DNA of 25,807 nt, taken from contig UROD01000006.1 of assembly GCA_900549365.1 (NCBI GenBank), positions 1 through 25,807 of the forward strand. The letters are read 5' to 3'. This document shows positions 13,773-21,993 of this stretch, piece by piece; within the stretch, counting starts at the first letter, position 1; each line of letters starts with the position of its first letter. Below the pieces are notes generated by a model. The model had not been told where the DNA came from. It worked only from the letters and a program-made list of their open reading frames with translations, and ran no database searches. Source of the stretch: an uncultured Rickettsiales bacterium. GTDB taxonomy: Bacteria; Pseudomonadota; Alphaproteobacteria; Rs-D84. Made by a program: the position numbers and the translations under genes.

Positions 13773-16305
13773 ATATTAACGTATCAACTAATTCATATCT
13801 GTTATTACGATAATTGCTAACAGGTCCAGATGATTTACCAGACGAGCCCGATACAGGCAAAGAACCGCTGCTGGTGCCACCACTGGACGCACTGCCGCCA
13901 GATGTGCTGCCACTGCTGCCCTTGTTAATAACTGTAATTTTTGGGAACACGCGTTCAAAAAAACTTTTCAAAACATCACTTTTGTCTTTTTCCAGATAGC
14001 AATTACCTGTTTCATAATAACCGTTCATCGCGGTGCAACGTTCCTGATACCAAACATCGGTCAGCACACAACCACGTACAGAATCATATGTGGCAACCGG
14101 TGTTTCGCGCCCCGTGTTATATGCCAAGCACGCTGTACGTTCACTGTTTTCAACACAACGTCCTGACAACGCAGCGTCTCCTGTTGGTTCCTCGGATTTG
14201 CCAAACGTTGTTGAATAAAACGCCTTCAACAGTTTACCTGTATCATCCGCATCCGTCCAGAATCCATCCAACGATTCGCACGCATCTGCTAACTGGTCGT
14301 CCAATTCTTCTTGGACATCGTTAATCGCTTGGCTTACCTGCTGTTTTACCCGATCCGGCAATTCAGAAAACTGCTTGCTGTCTGTGGTTGGGTCTTTGCA
14401 ATTCTGTACCGCATAGTTTTCAATAATACTGCGCAACTGGGCCTGACCATAGCGACGACAATTCCACGGATACCCTTGGGTGCCGGTTGATGGTGTGCAT
14501 AATTGTTTTACATAATTATCAATGGCGGTGGAACATCCCTCGGCGACACGAACGGTATCAACGTTGTCAACGAACGCCAACAACGCTTTAATTCCGCAAG
14601 ACGCCGCGTCACTGGTCAATTTACCATTGCCATCAAATTGACAACTCGTATTATTACCGTACAACGCCGCACATGCCGTAACCTTGTCCTGACACAGGGC
14701 CTTGGCCGCGTATGCACTGACCGCACCCGCCGCCGATGCGGTTGTGGTGTCAAAATCTTTTAATGCATTTGTCTGGGTATCATAACAATCCGCCATCGTG
14801 CTGACACAAGACATTTTGACTTCTTCAATCTTGGCCGATTGGGCTTGCGCAATTTCAATCAATGCGCTGCGCTTAAATTCTTGCCATACGGTGGTGGAAA
14901 TATCGCGACATGAATCCAATGCGGTTGTTGCGAACATTTTGCGTGTTTCCAAGAAACTGTTGAATTTACCATTCTGACTTAATACATCGGTGTTACCATT
15001 TGCGCCGTCCAATGTAATCAGATTTTCCAGTTCAAACAAACGCGGGCTGTAAATTGGGTCGCCAGTATTTGCATCAACATATGCCCCGGTATAGTCCAGG
15101 CACTTTTTATAGTTTGCGCCGCACGCTGTATCTGCGGTAATTGCCGTTTTCACTTTTGCGATACATTCATTGACGTCCGCACTGTTATGGCTGCGATATT
15201 CTTCCAAACGGGCATCGCGCAAATATTTTTCCGCAGTACGCACGGTCTGTTTAATCGTTTCGCGCTGGGAATTTACTTTCTTTTCATACGCATTGCAATC
15301 TTGGGAAATCAAGATGTTATACGAACTCTTGGCCATGGTCATAACGGCATTGTTTTCACACGCATCTTTCATCAACGACAAACATTGCTTTTGCGCTTGT
15401 GTGTATAATGCCTGACCCTCTAATTGGGACAAATCTGTACCAGACGACGTAAATATAGACGACGCGTCGCCACCACTCCAAATATCGTCCAGATTGGTTG
15501 AAAAGTCCAAATCCAACACACCCAATGATGTGCCACTGTTGCTGGCGGACACCTTGCGCTTGCCAGACAACAAATCGCCAATTTCAGACAACATGGCCGC
15601 CGCGCCGCTGGTATCATTTTTGATTGCACGTTCACCTTCGGTTGCGGTGTACATCGCATTAACCTCGGCCGCGGTCTTGTCAACAGCGTTCAAATTGTTA
15701 TTTTCAAATTGCACCAACAGATTTTTGGCCTCGTCCAATGCGGCCTCTGTATCACGAAATTCTGTGAATTTAGAACTGCAAAAGCAACGACGGTATGTAT
15801 CATTTGCCTTGGCACAGAATTGATCCATACATGTTGAATACGCCTCGCGACAGGTGGCATAGCCCCCGCCAATCTTGGACACATCGTCAAACACCGCCGT
15901 CGCGCGTGCAACCGCCGCACGCGATGCGTTTGCGGTCGTGGCAACGCGCACATTGGCAACCGTTGGGGCATACCCCGCGCGCATTGCGCCCACAACACCC
16001 GTACGAGCAACCGTTGCGCTGCGCGCTGCACCGACCGGCGTTACCGCCGTGCGTGCATTGCGTGATGATACGATATTATTTGTTGTCGCCGCGCGTGATG
16101 TTGTTGTTCTGCGTTGTGTGGTTGTGGCAACGCGCGACACGGTCGCAGAACCAGAGTTACGATTGACGCTGCGCGAACCGTCACGTCCAGATGACGCAAC
16201 CCCAGATGTCGCACGCGGATTTGGCATCTGTTCCGCCGACACATTACCAGCAGAAACAGCGACCATAATCGCCATAAAACATTTGATTAAATTTGACGTG
16301 CACAT
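13771..16305 (-). CDS. Large secreted cysteine-rich protein, unknown
   Basis: 844 residues, family not recognised. Signal peptide at 1-24 (hydrophobic core MAIMVAVSAG, then VSA). Residues 31-137 are a Ser/Thr/Ala/Arg-rich low-complexity stretch with many arginines and no lysine. A cysteine cluster follows at 152-176 (CREAYSTCMDQFC then RRCFC). A predominantly helical body with 28 cysteines in the mature part extends to about 795, the last five within 717-769. Residues 796-830 are a Gly/Ser linker, ending in a short tail NYRNNRYELVDTLI. The even cysteine count suggests disulfides in the periplasm or outside. The frame extends to 16335, but that ATG overlaps a TATAAT -10, so ATG 16305 is the start. 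Codirectional with the two unknown genes upstream. Confidence 0.85.
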   Translation of the reverse strand: MCTSNLIKCFMAIMVAVSAGNVSAEQMPNPRATSGVASSGRDGSRSVNRNSGSATVSRVATTTQRRTTTSRAATTNNIVSSRNARTAVTPVGAARSATVARTGVVGAMRAGYAPTVANVRVATTANASRAAVARATAVFDDVSKIGGGYATCREAYSTCMDQFCAKANDTYRRCFCSSKFTEFRDTEAALDEAKNLLVQFENNNLNAVDKTAAEVNAMYTATEGERAIKNDTSGAAAMLSEIGDLLSGKRKVSASNSGTSLGVLDLDFSTNLDDIWSGGDASSIFTSSGTDLSQLEGQALYTQAQKQCLSLMKDACENNAVMTMAKSSYNILISQDCNAYEKKVNSQRETIKQTVRTAEKYLRDARLEEYRSHNSADVNECIAKVKTAITADTACGANYKKCLDYTGAYVDANTGDPIYSPRLFELENLITLDGANGNTDVLSQNGKFNSFLETRKMFATTALDSCRDISTTVWQEFKRSALIEIAQAQSAKIEEVKMSCVSTMADCYDTQTNALKDFDTTTASAAGAVSAYAAKALCQDKVTACAALYGNNTSCQFDGNGKLTSDAASCGIKALLAFVDNVDTVRVAEGCSTAIDNYVKQLCTPSTGTQGYPWNCRRYGQAQLRSIIENYAVQNCKDPTTDSKQFSELPDRVKQQVSQAINDVQEELDDQLADACESLDGFWTDADDTGKLLKAFYSTTFGKSEEPTGDAALSGRCVENSERTACLAYNTGRETPVATYDSVRGCVLTDVWYQERCTAMNGYYETGNCYLEKDKSDVLKSFFERVFPKITVINKGSSGSTSGGSASSGGTSSGSLPVSGSSGKSSGPVSNYRNNRYELVDTLI

Positions 16306-16333
16306 TGCCAATTTTTTACTCTCTCTTGAACGC

Positions 16334-16363
16334 ATTATATCATTTTTCAGACATATGAATCAA
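16334..16363 (-). promoter_or_regulatory. Promoter of the cysteine-rich protein gene
   Basis: TTGATT at 16363-16358, 18-bp spacer, extended -10 TGATATAAT with TATAAT at 16339-16334. It overlaps the ATG at 16335 and therefore decides the start at 16305. The leader of about 22 nt contains GAGAGAG. Confidence 0.72.
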
Positions 16364-16371
16364 TACCGAAT

Positions 16372-16977
16372 TTATTCAATACAACAGTTTACCGCTTTCT
16401 TGACCCAGTCGCCCAATTTACTAACGGTTGATTTGTCGGTTTTGCCTGCTGTGCCCTTGGACGCGACGACTTTGTCGTCATCTTGTTTTAACTTGCATTC
16501 CGTCATTGCGTGCTCATAAACCGCCGGTGCAGTTTGCTTTACCCCTGTCAAATCAATCAGGTTCATATTGATACCCCAGAACAAAGAATACAAATCATAC
16601 GCCTTGTTAAACAAATTATATGCATCTTTGGTGTTACCTGCGCCCAATGCCTTGGTTCCAACCTCCATCAAACGCATAGATGCCGCCAACAAGTGCTTTG
16701 ATATACACCATACTTCGCCGTCTTCGGCAGAAGATGGTTTTACAATTCGTTTCATCAGTTCTTTGCGCATTTCACGAACCGTATTTATCATATCATAGAA
16801 ACCGGTCTTGCGCGTTTTCGCACCACTGAAAAAGAAGTGTTCTTCCAACGATATCAAATTCATCAACGCAATCGACAAATCTTGATCAGACGATAAATCC
16901 AATGGATTTACTTTTTTGGATTGGTCAACTTTTTTAATCATTTCATCCAATGTCATTTTCTTGGATTCACGTTTCAT
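16372..16977 (-). CDS. Hypothetical helical cytoplasmic protein
   Basis: 201 residues with a strong AAGGAG before ATG 16977. No signal peptide or membrane segment. The highly charged N-terminus (1-30) leads into a helical core: DQDLSIALMNLISLEEHFFF, VREMRKELMKRIV, EVWCISKHLLAASMRLMEVG, and AYNLFNKAYDLYSLFWGINMNL. The last of these resembles a TPR-like helix pair. The C-terminus is polar and ends WVKKAVNCCIE with adjacent cysteines. The core looks strongly conserved in style, and I believe similar proteins occur in unrelated uncultured bacteria, but I cannot name a family. It follows the CPVC membrane protein gene by 28 nt, probably in one operon. Confidence 0.82.
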   Translation of the reverse strand: MKRESKKMTLDEMIKKVDQSKKVNPLDLSSDQDLSIALMNLISLEEHFFFSGAKTRKTGFYDMINTVREMRKELMKRIVKPSSAEDGEVWCISKHLLAASMRLMEVGTKALGAGNTKDAYNLFNKAYDLYSLFWGINMNLIDLTGVKQTAPAVYEHAMTECKLKQDDDKVVASKGTAGKTDKSTVSKLGDWVKKAVNCCIE

Positions 16978-17005
16978 TGTTTATTCTCCTTGTGTTATTT
17001 TATTA

Positions 17006-17503
17006 TTACATACATACAATCATTGCCCAACTGGCCAATGCCAGTACAACGACGGGTAATAAAACCTTTTCAAATGGGAAATGTGCGTGGCCACCATTAC
17101 GTGCCTTCATAAAATCATACAATTTTTCAGTCAGTATAAATAATACCGCACCACAAACCGTGCCAAACAACACAGGGTCCATGGCGAACAAGCCACAAAT
17201 CATCTGGGGGTTATATTTAACACGCCCCAAATATACAAAACCAATCATGGCGACCGACAACACAATCAACATAGTGTTGCGACCACGCCAGTTCCATCCA
17301 CGTTTGTCACAGAATTTAATTGTCCAATACCCCAGCAATGCCAATAATGCGCCCGCCCACAGGCCAACAACACTGTCTGGCACACCCATATGACGCGCAA
17401 TTTCCAATGATGCACCAATCGCGATTGTGCACACAGGACACGCAGGATTCGCCAATGCTGACACCGGTGCGACGCCCAACAACAAAGCTAATAACTTTTT
17501 CAT
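17006..17503 (-). CDS. Membrane protein with N-terminal CPVC motif
   Basis: 165 residues. A signal-peptide-like N-terminus (MKKLLALLLG to SALA) is followed at once by NPACPVC (CxxC at 22-25) and TIAIG. Hydrophobic segments lie at about 44-64, 77-93, 101-126 and 146-164, so four membrane helices are likely, with the CPVC at the outer face. CxxC here suggests thiol-disulfide exchange or metal or quinone-linked redox chemistry, but it is not a recognisable DsbB, DsbD or VKOR. ATG 17503 has AAGGAAAGG upstream and a promoter at 17535-17564. It heads a probable two-gene operon with the 201-residue protein, and the cysteine-rich secreted protein lies next in line. Confidence 0.83.
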   Translation of the reverse strand: MKKLLALLLGVAPVSALANPACPVCTIAIGASLEIARHMGVPDSVVGLWAGALLALLGYWTIKFCDKRGWNWRGRNTMLIVLSVAMIGFVYLGRVKYNPQMICGLFAMDPVLFGTVCGAVLFILTEKLYDFMKARNGGHAHFPFEKVLLPVVVLALASWAMIVCM

Positions 17504-17534
17504 TTAATCTACCTTTCCTTGTATATCAACGATA

Positions 17535-17564
17535 ATTCTACAAAAAACGCACAGGGTGGGTCAA
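17535..17564 (-). promoter_or_regulatory. Promoter of the CPVC membrane protein gene
   Basis: TTGACC at 17564-17559, 18-bp spacer, TAGAAT at 17540-17535. The -35 overlaps the rsmH stop codon region. Without a visible terminator, read-through from rsmH is also possible. Confidence 0.63.
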
Positions 17565-18415
17565 TATGATTTTACGACCGCGCGCATATGCGCACTGCGT
17601 GCACGCGAATTATTTTCTAATTCCGTGTTTGTTGGTGTTTTTGTGGCCATTGCCGCAAATTTCGGTTCTGTTACCACCGGCATATGCGGGTCGCCCAATG
17701 GCGACGTCCATGTGCGAAATGTGTTTTTAACAATTCTGTCTTCCAATGAATGAAAGGTTACGCATACGCATTTGCCACCAACATTTAACAGCGCAGGCAC
17801 CGCGCACAGGGCACGTTCCAATTCACCCATTTCGTCATTTACCGCAATGCGCAACGCCTGAAATACCGGCGCGATATCGCGCGGATTATGAATCAGGTCA
17901 CGTAATTCAAATGTTGTTTTTGGCGCGGCACGCTTTATAGCGTTTGCAATAATGCCCGCTTTTTTTACATCACCATATTCACGCAGCACGCGCGCCAATT
18001 CGGTTGCCGATGCATTTTGAATAAATTCTGCCGCCGTTACGCCCGATGCCGACATACGCATATCCAACGGTGCATCCGCCCGAAAAGAAAAACCACGCGA
18101 CGCAACGTCAATCTGCATCGATGAAATCCCTAAATCAAACACAATTGCGTCAAATGTTTCGTCCAATTCCATCATCGCCGAAAAAGGTCGTGCAATAAAT
18201 GTAAACCTGTCGCCAAATTTCGCACGCAACGCGTCCGCATCTGCAACCACATTCGGATCACGGTCAAACGCAACAACTGATGCACCCGCATTCAAAAAAG
18301 CGCGCGAATAGCCGCCCGCACCAAATGTTGCATCAATGATACGTGCGCCCCGCACATCGCCCAGCGCGTCCATCACTGCGCCCAATAACACAGGAATATG
18401 CTTTGTTGTCGTCAT
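17561..18415 (-). CDS. rsmH: 16S rRNA (cytosine1402-N4)-methyltransferase RsmH
   Basis: 284 residues, slightly short for the family (about 300-315). Motifs: HIPVLLGAVMDAL at the start, the SAM site IIDATFGAGGYSRAFL (26-41), VAFDRDP, FDAIVFDLGISSMQID, RGFSFRADAPLDMRM, FQALRIAVNDEMGELERAL and VTFHSLEDRIVKNTF. The enzyme methylates N4 of C1402 in the 30S decoding centre. It begins inside the end of dnaE (ATGA overlap 18412-18415), so it is translationally coupled to the replicative polymerase. The usual neighbours mraZ, ftsL and ftsI are absent, so the gene has left the division-and-cell-wall cluster. Confidence 0.96.
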   Translation of the reverse strand: MTTTKHIPVLLGAVMDALGDVRGARIIDATFGAGGYSRAFLNAGASVVAFDRDPNVVADADALRAKFGDRFTFIARPFSAMMELDETFDAIVFDLGISSMQIDVASRGFSFRADAPLDMRMSASGVTAAEFIQNASATELARVLREYGDVKKAGIIANAIKRAAPKTTFELRDLIHNPRDIAPVFQALRIAVNDEMGELERALCAVPALLNVGGKCVCVTFHSLEDRIVKNTFRTWTSPLGDPHMPVVTEPKFAAMATKTPTNTELENNSRARSAHMRAVVKSY

Positions 18416-21400
18416 TCTATTTCAACCTTGATTCCCAATGCGATTAAATCCTTGGCGGTGGTTGCACCCAATTCGACCCCCGTTGGCAATGCAATGGATG
18501 CTGTTTTGTCTGCGCCATGCAGATTCAAAATCACATTGGTATGGCCGTGTGGCAATGAAACCAATGCCTTTTTGACCGCAGGCAACACATCTTTGTTATA
18601 AATTTCCAGTGTCAGTTTTCGCGCAACATGCGCCACCCATTGCGTCAGTGGCGTAATAGAATCCACAAATATTGACACGCGGTCGTCACGCGCGGACGTT
18701 TTGCCAGAAATCAACACGACGTTTTCCGTGGACAGCGTCTGGGCAAATGTAGCCGCCGCGTCACCAAATGCCACCGCATCAATATTACCGAAACTGTCCG
18801 ACGCATTGATTGTAATCATTTCTTTGCCCGTTTTGGTGCGACGACGCGAAAAAGAATTTACGTTTGCTGCAATCTGAACAGGTTTGCGGTCGCCCATTTC
18901 CATCATACTGACGCTGGTCGCCAATTTGGCGCGTTGAATCAGATGCTTGAATTGATCCAGCGGATGCGCAGAAATATAGAATCCCAATGCCGCCAATTCA
19001 TTTTCCAAACGCTGACCAAATGTCCATGGCGTCGTGCGTGTCAAATTCTTGGTCAATCTGTCTTCGGTAACATCATCTTCAATTGTGTTTGCAAACAGCG
19101 ACAGCGAATTTGCACCATCTTTTGACTTTGACGCATATGACAAAATCGCATCAGCATTGATGAATATAGCTGCACGATTTGGCTGTAACGAATCCAGCAC
19201 ACCAACACGCGCAAATGCTTCTAAAATACGTTTGTTCATAATAGGGGCGCAACGCTTTGCAAAGTCGGTCAGGTTTTTGAATTTCCCATGCGCATTGCGT
19301 TCCGCAACAATCGCGTCTGTGGCGGCCGTGCCAACGCCCTTGATTGCTGCCAACCCGTAAATTATTTTGCCATCGCGCACCGTGAATAATGATTCACTGA
19401 CATTGATATCAGGTGGCACAATTTGAATATTAAAGTTTGCCTTGGCATCATCAACGAACAACGCCAACTGGTCGGTATCATTCAGATTACTGGACATTGA
19501 TGCCGCCAAAAATTCTGGGGTAAAGTTCGCTTTCAAATATGCACACTGGTTTGCGACAATGGAATAGGCAATAGCGTGCGATTTGTTAAACGCATATTTT
19601 GCAAATTCTTTGAACTTTTCCCACAGGTCTTTGGCCTGTTCACGATTCAATGTTTGTTCCTGTTCGCAACCGGCCATAAATTTTACTTCCAGTTGCGCCA
19701 GCAAATCTAACTTCTTTTTACCCATGGCCTTGCGCACAGTATCAGATTGACCACGGCTAAATCCTGCCAAGGCACGCGTCAACTGCATAACCTGTTCCTG
19801 ATAAACGATAATTCCATACGTTTCTTTCAGAATTGGTTCGGCCTTTGGGTGAACATATTCAATCGCTTCTTCGCCATGCATACGGGCGATAAATTGTGGA
19901 ATAAATGCAATAGGCCCTGGGCGATTCAACGCATTTAACGCCGAAATTTCCAAGAAACTGGTTGGGCGCATCTTGCGCAAGGTCTGTTGTACAAACGGGG
20001 CATCAAATTGGAATATACCTTCGGTATGGCCACGCTGCCACAATGCCAAGGTTTTTGCATCATCAACCGGAATCTTGTCCAAATCAATATTGATACCACG
20101 CGTTTGTTGAATCAATCGCACCGCATACTTTAATACAACCAGCGTTTCCAATCCCAAAAAGTCAAATTTAATCAACCCCGCCGATTCCAGATAATGTCCA
20201 TCAAATTGACATGATGGCAATGGGTTGGCGGGGTCGCGATACACCGGTGCAATTTTAGTTGTTGGGCGGTCACCAATAACAACACCACATGCGTGTTGCC
20301 CCAGATTTCGAATTGACCCCTCTAATTTTTCAGCAATAGACACAACCTTGTTCATATCTTCGTCTGTCGCCAAAACGTGCTGAATTTCCGACGATGCATC
20401 AACGGCATCTTTTAATTTTTTTGCATCTTGGGGAATCAGTTTAGACAGGCGGTCTGATTTAGAATACGGAATTCCATATACACGACCAATGTCACGAATC
20501 GCGCCACGGGCCTGTAAACTGCCGAATGTAATGATTCTACATACTGAATCATGGCCATATTTATCGCAAATATACGCCAACACGCGTTCAATGCCCGTTG
20601 GTTCAAAGTCCACGTCAAAATCGGGCATAGAAATACGATCTGGGTTCAAGAAACGTTCAAACAGCAATCCGTACTTTAACGGATTTACATGCGTAATACC
20701 CAACGCCCACGCAACGATAGACCCAGCCCCCGAACCACGCCCAGGGCCCGTCAAAACATCGTTTTTACGACACCAATCAATATAGTCCGCCACAATCAAA
20801 AAATACCCAGGGAACCCCATATTGATAATAACGCCCAGTTCATATTCCGCCTGTTCATAATATGGCTTGGTATCAGTAATCCCTTGTTCGCGCATGCGCG
20901 CCGCCAGTCCCGACATAGTGTGTTCACGCAGCATTTGGCATTCGGTTTCCAAGTCATCACCAAAACGTGGCAACAATGGTCTTTCATGAACATTTACCAT
21001 AAAACCACACCGACGTGCGATTTCAACCGTATTCTCGCACGCTTCGGGCAAATCAGAAAACAAATCCCACATTTCTTCGGACGATTTGAAATACTGTTCC
21101 GACGATTTGCGCGGACGATCGGGGTCAATAACCTTGGTCTGACCCAAAACACAGGACAGGGCATCTTCGGCCTCGTAATCCGACGCAGCAGCACACACGA
21201 CGTCATTTGTTGCGACAATTGGAATGTTTAATTCACGCGCAATATTCAAAAAATCCGGTTCTGTTTTAATTTCGTCCGCCAAACCATGACGTTGAATTTC
21301 CATATAGAATCGGTCACCAAAGATTTTTTGGAATTGTTCGGCATACGCACGCGCCTGTGAATTTTGATTATTCAAAATCGCCATACCTATCGGCCCACGA

Positions 21401-21822
21401 TGCGCCCCCGACAGACAAATCACACCATCGGAATGCGACACCAATTCGTCAAACGTAATATATGGCCCCAAATGGTGATTGTCGCCACGCATGTACATAA
21501 TACGGCTCAGTTCACACAGGTTCAAATACCCGTCATGATTTTGTGCCAACAAAACAATCTGGGACAGCGATGATTCGCGCAAGATTTTTGGATCAACCGT
21601 ATGATGATTCAGTGAAATTTCAACACCAATAATCGGCTGTACTTTCTTGGCCGGCATAACATCTGAAAATTCGGCGCAACCAGACATCAAATTCGTATCT
21701 GTCAACGCACACGCCGACATACCCGCGGCGACACACAACGCAGGCAATTCCTTGACCTGAATGGTCCCAGTTCCAACCGACAAACGGGTGTGCGTATGAA
21801 GATGAACGAATTGTTTTTCCAT
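18412..21822 (-). CDS. dnaE: DNA polymerase III alpha subunit DnaE
   Basis: 1136 residues, full-length replicative polymerase. The PHP domain starts FVHLHTHTRLSVGTG; part of its metal-binding set is altered (LTDTNLMSG in place of LTDHGN), suggesting loss of PHP nuclease activity. The polymerase core shows GFPGYFLIVADYI (about 336-348), TGPGRGSGAGS (358-368), and the catalytic PDFDVDF with Asp401 and Asp403. A helix-hairpin-helix and OB region follow near the C-terminus. ATG 21822 (MEKQFVHLHTH) is chosen; the frame extends 17 codons further but those residues do not fit the family. A -10 six bases before the ATG suggests a leaderless message. Overlaps rsmH by ATGA. Confidence 0.98.
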   Translation of the reverse strand: MEKQFVHLHTHTRLSVGTGTIQVKELPALCVAAGMSACALTDTNLMSGCAEFSDVMPAKKVQPIIGVEISLNHHTVDPKILRESSLSQIVLLAQNHDGYLNLCELSRIMYMRGDNHHLGPYITFDELVSHSDGVICLSGAHRGPIGMAILNNQNSQARAYAEQFQKIFGDRFYMEIQRHGLADEIKTEPDFLNIARELNIPIVATNDVVCAAASDYEAEDALSCVLGQTKVIDPDRPRKSSEQYFKSSEEMWDLFSDLPEACENTVEIARRCGFMVNVHERPLLPRFGDDLETECQMLREHTMSGLAARMREQGITDTKPYYEQAEYELGVIINMGFPGYFLIVADYIDWCRKNDVLTGPGRGSGAGSIVAWALGITHVNPLKYGLLFERFLNPDRISMPDFDVDFEPTGIERVLAYICDKYGHDSVCRIITFGSLQARGAIRDIGRVYGIPYSKSDRLSKLIPQDAKKLKDAVDASSEIQHVLATDEDMNKVVSIAEKLEGSIRNLGQHACGVVIGDRPTTKIAPVYRDPANPLPSCQFDGHYLESAGLIKFDFLGLETLVVLKYAVRLIQQTRGINIDLDKIPVDDAKTLALWQRGHTEGIFQFDAPFVQQTLRKMRPTSFLEISALNALNRPGPIAFIPQFIARMHGEEAIEYVHPKAEPILKETYGIIVYQEQVMQLTRALAGFSRGQSDTVRKAMGKKKLDLLAQLEVKFMAGCEQEQTLNREQAKDLWEKFKEFAKYAFNKSHAIAYSIVANQCAYLKANFTPEFLAASMSSNLNDTDQLALFVDDAKANFNIQIVPPDINVSESLFTVRDGKIIYGLAAIKGVGTAATDAIVAERNAHGKFKNLTDFAKRCAPIMNKRILEAFARVGVLDSLQPNRAAIFINADAILSYASKSKDGANSLSLFANTIEDDVTEDRLTKNLTRTTPWTFGQRLENELAALGFYISAHPLDQFKHLIQRAKLATSVSMMEMGDRKPVQIAANVNSFSRRRTKTGKEMITINASDSFGNIDAVAFGDAAATFAQTLSTENVVLISGKTSARDDRVSIFVDSITPLTQWVAHVARKLTLEIYNKDVLPAVKKALVSLPHGHTNVILNLHGADKTASIALPTGVELGATTAKDLIALGIKVEIE

Positions 21823-21828
21823 GCCGCC

Positions 21829-21858
21829 ACAATAGCAAAATTTACCCCCGTGCCGCAA
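21829..21858 (-). promoter_or_regulatory. Possible promoter of dnaE, leaderless
   Basis: TTGCGG at 21858-21853, 18-bp spacer, TATTGT at 21834-21829 with an extended TGC. The predicted start is at or next to ATG 21822. A weaker alternative lies upstream around 21900 (TTTATAA), which would give a leader of roughly 70 nt. Confidence 0.5.
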
Positions 21859-21964
21859 CCAGATATTTACCAAAATGCAGATTTTTTTATTGACAGGAAT
21901 TTATAAACAGTCCTGACCACGATGCGCACAAAATTTTAATTCAGAACTTTGGTATTTGAACCGT

Positions 21965-21993
21965 AAAAAAACGGGGCTGATGCCCCGTTTTTT
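21965..21993 (-). terminator. Terminator of secA
   Basis: Stem of 7 GC-rich pairs, ACGGGGC (21971-21977) and GCCCCGT (21982-21988), extended by A and T runs, loop TGAT. On the minus strand it is followed by TTTTTT. It touches the secA stop codon. Confidence 0.92.
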
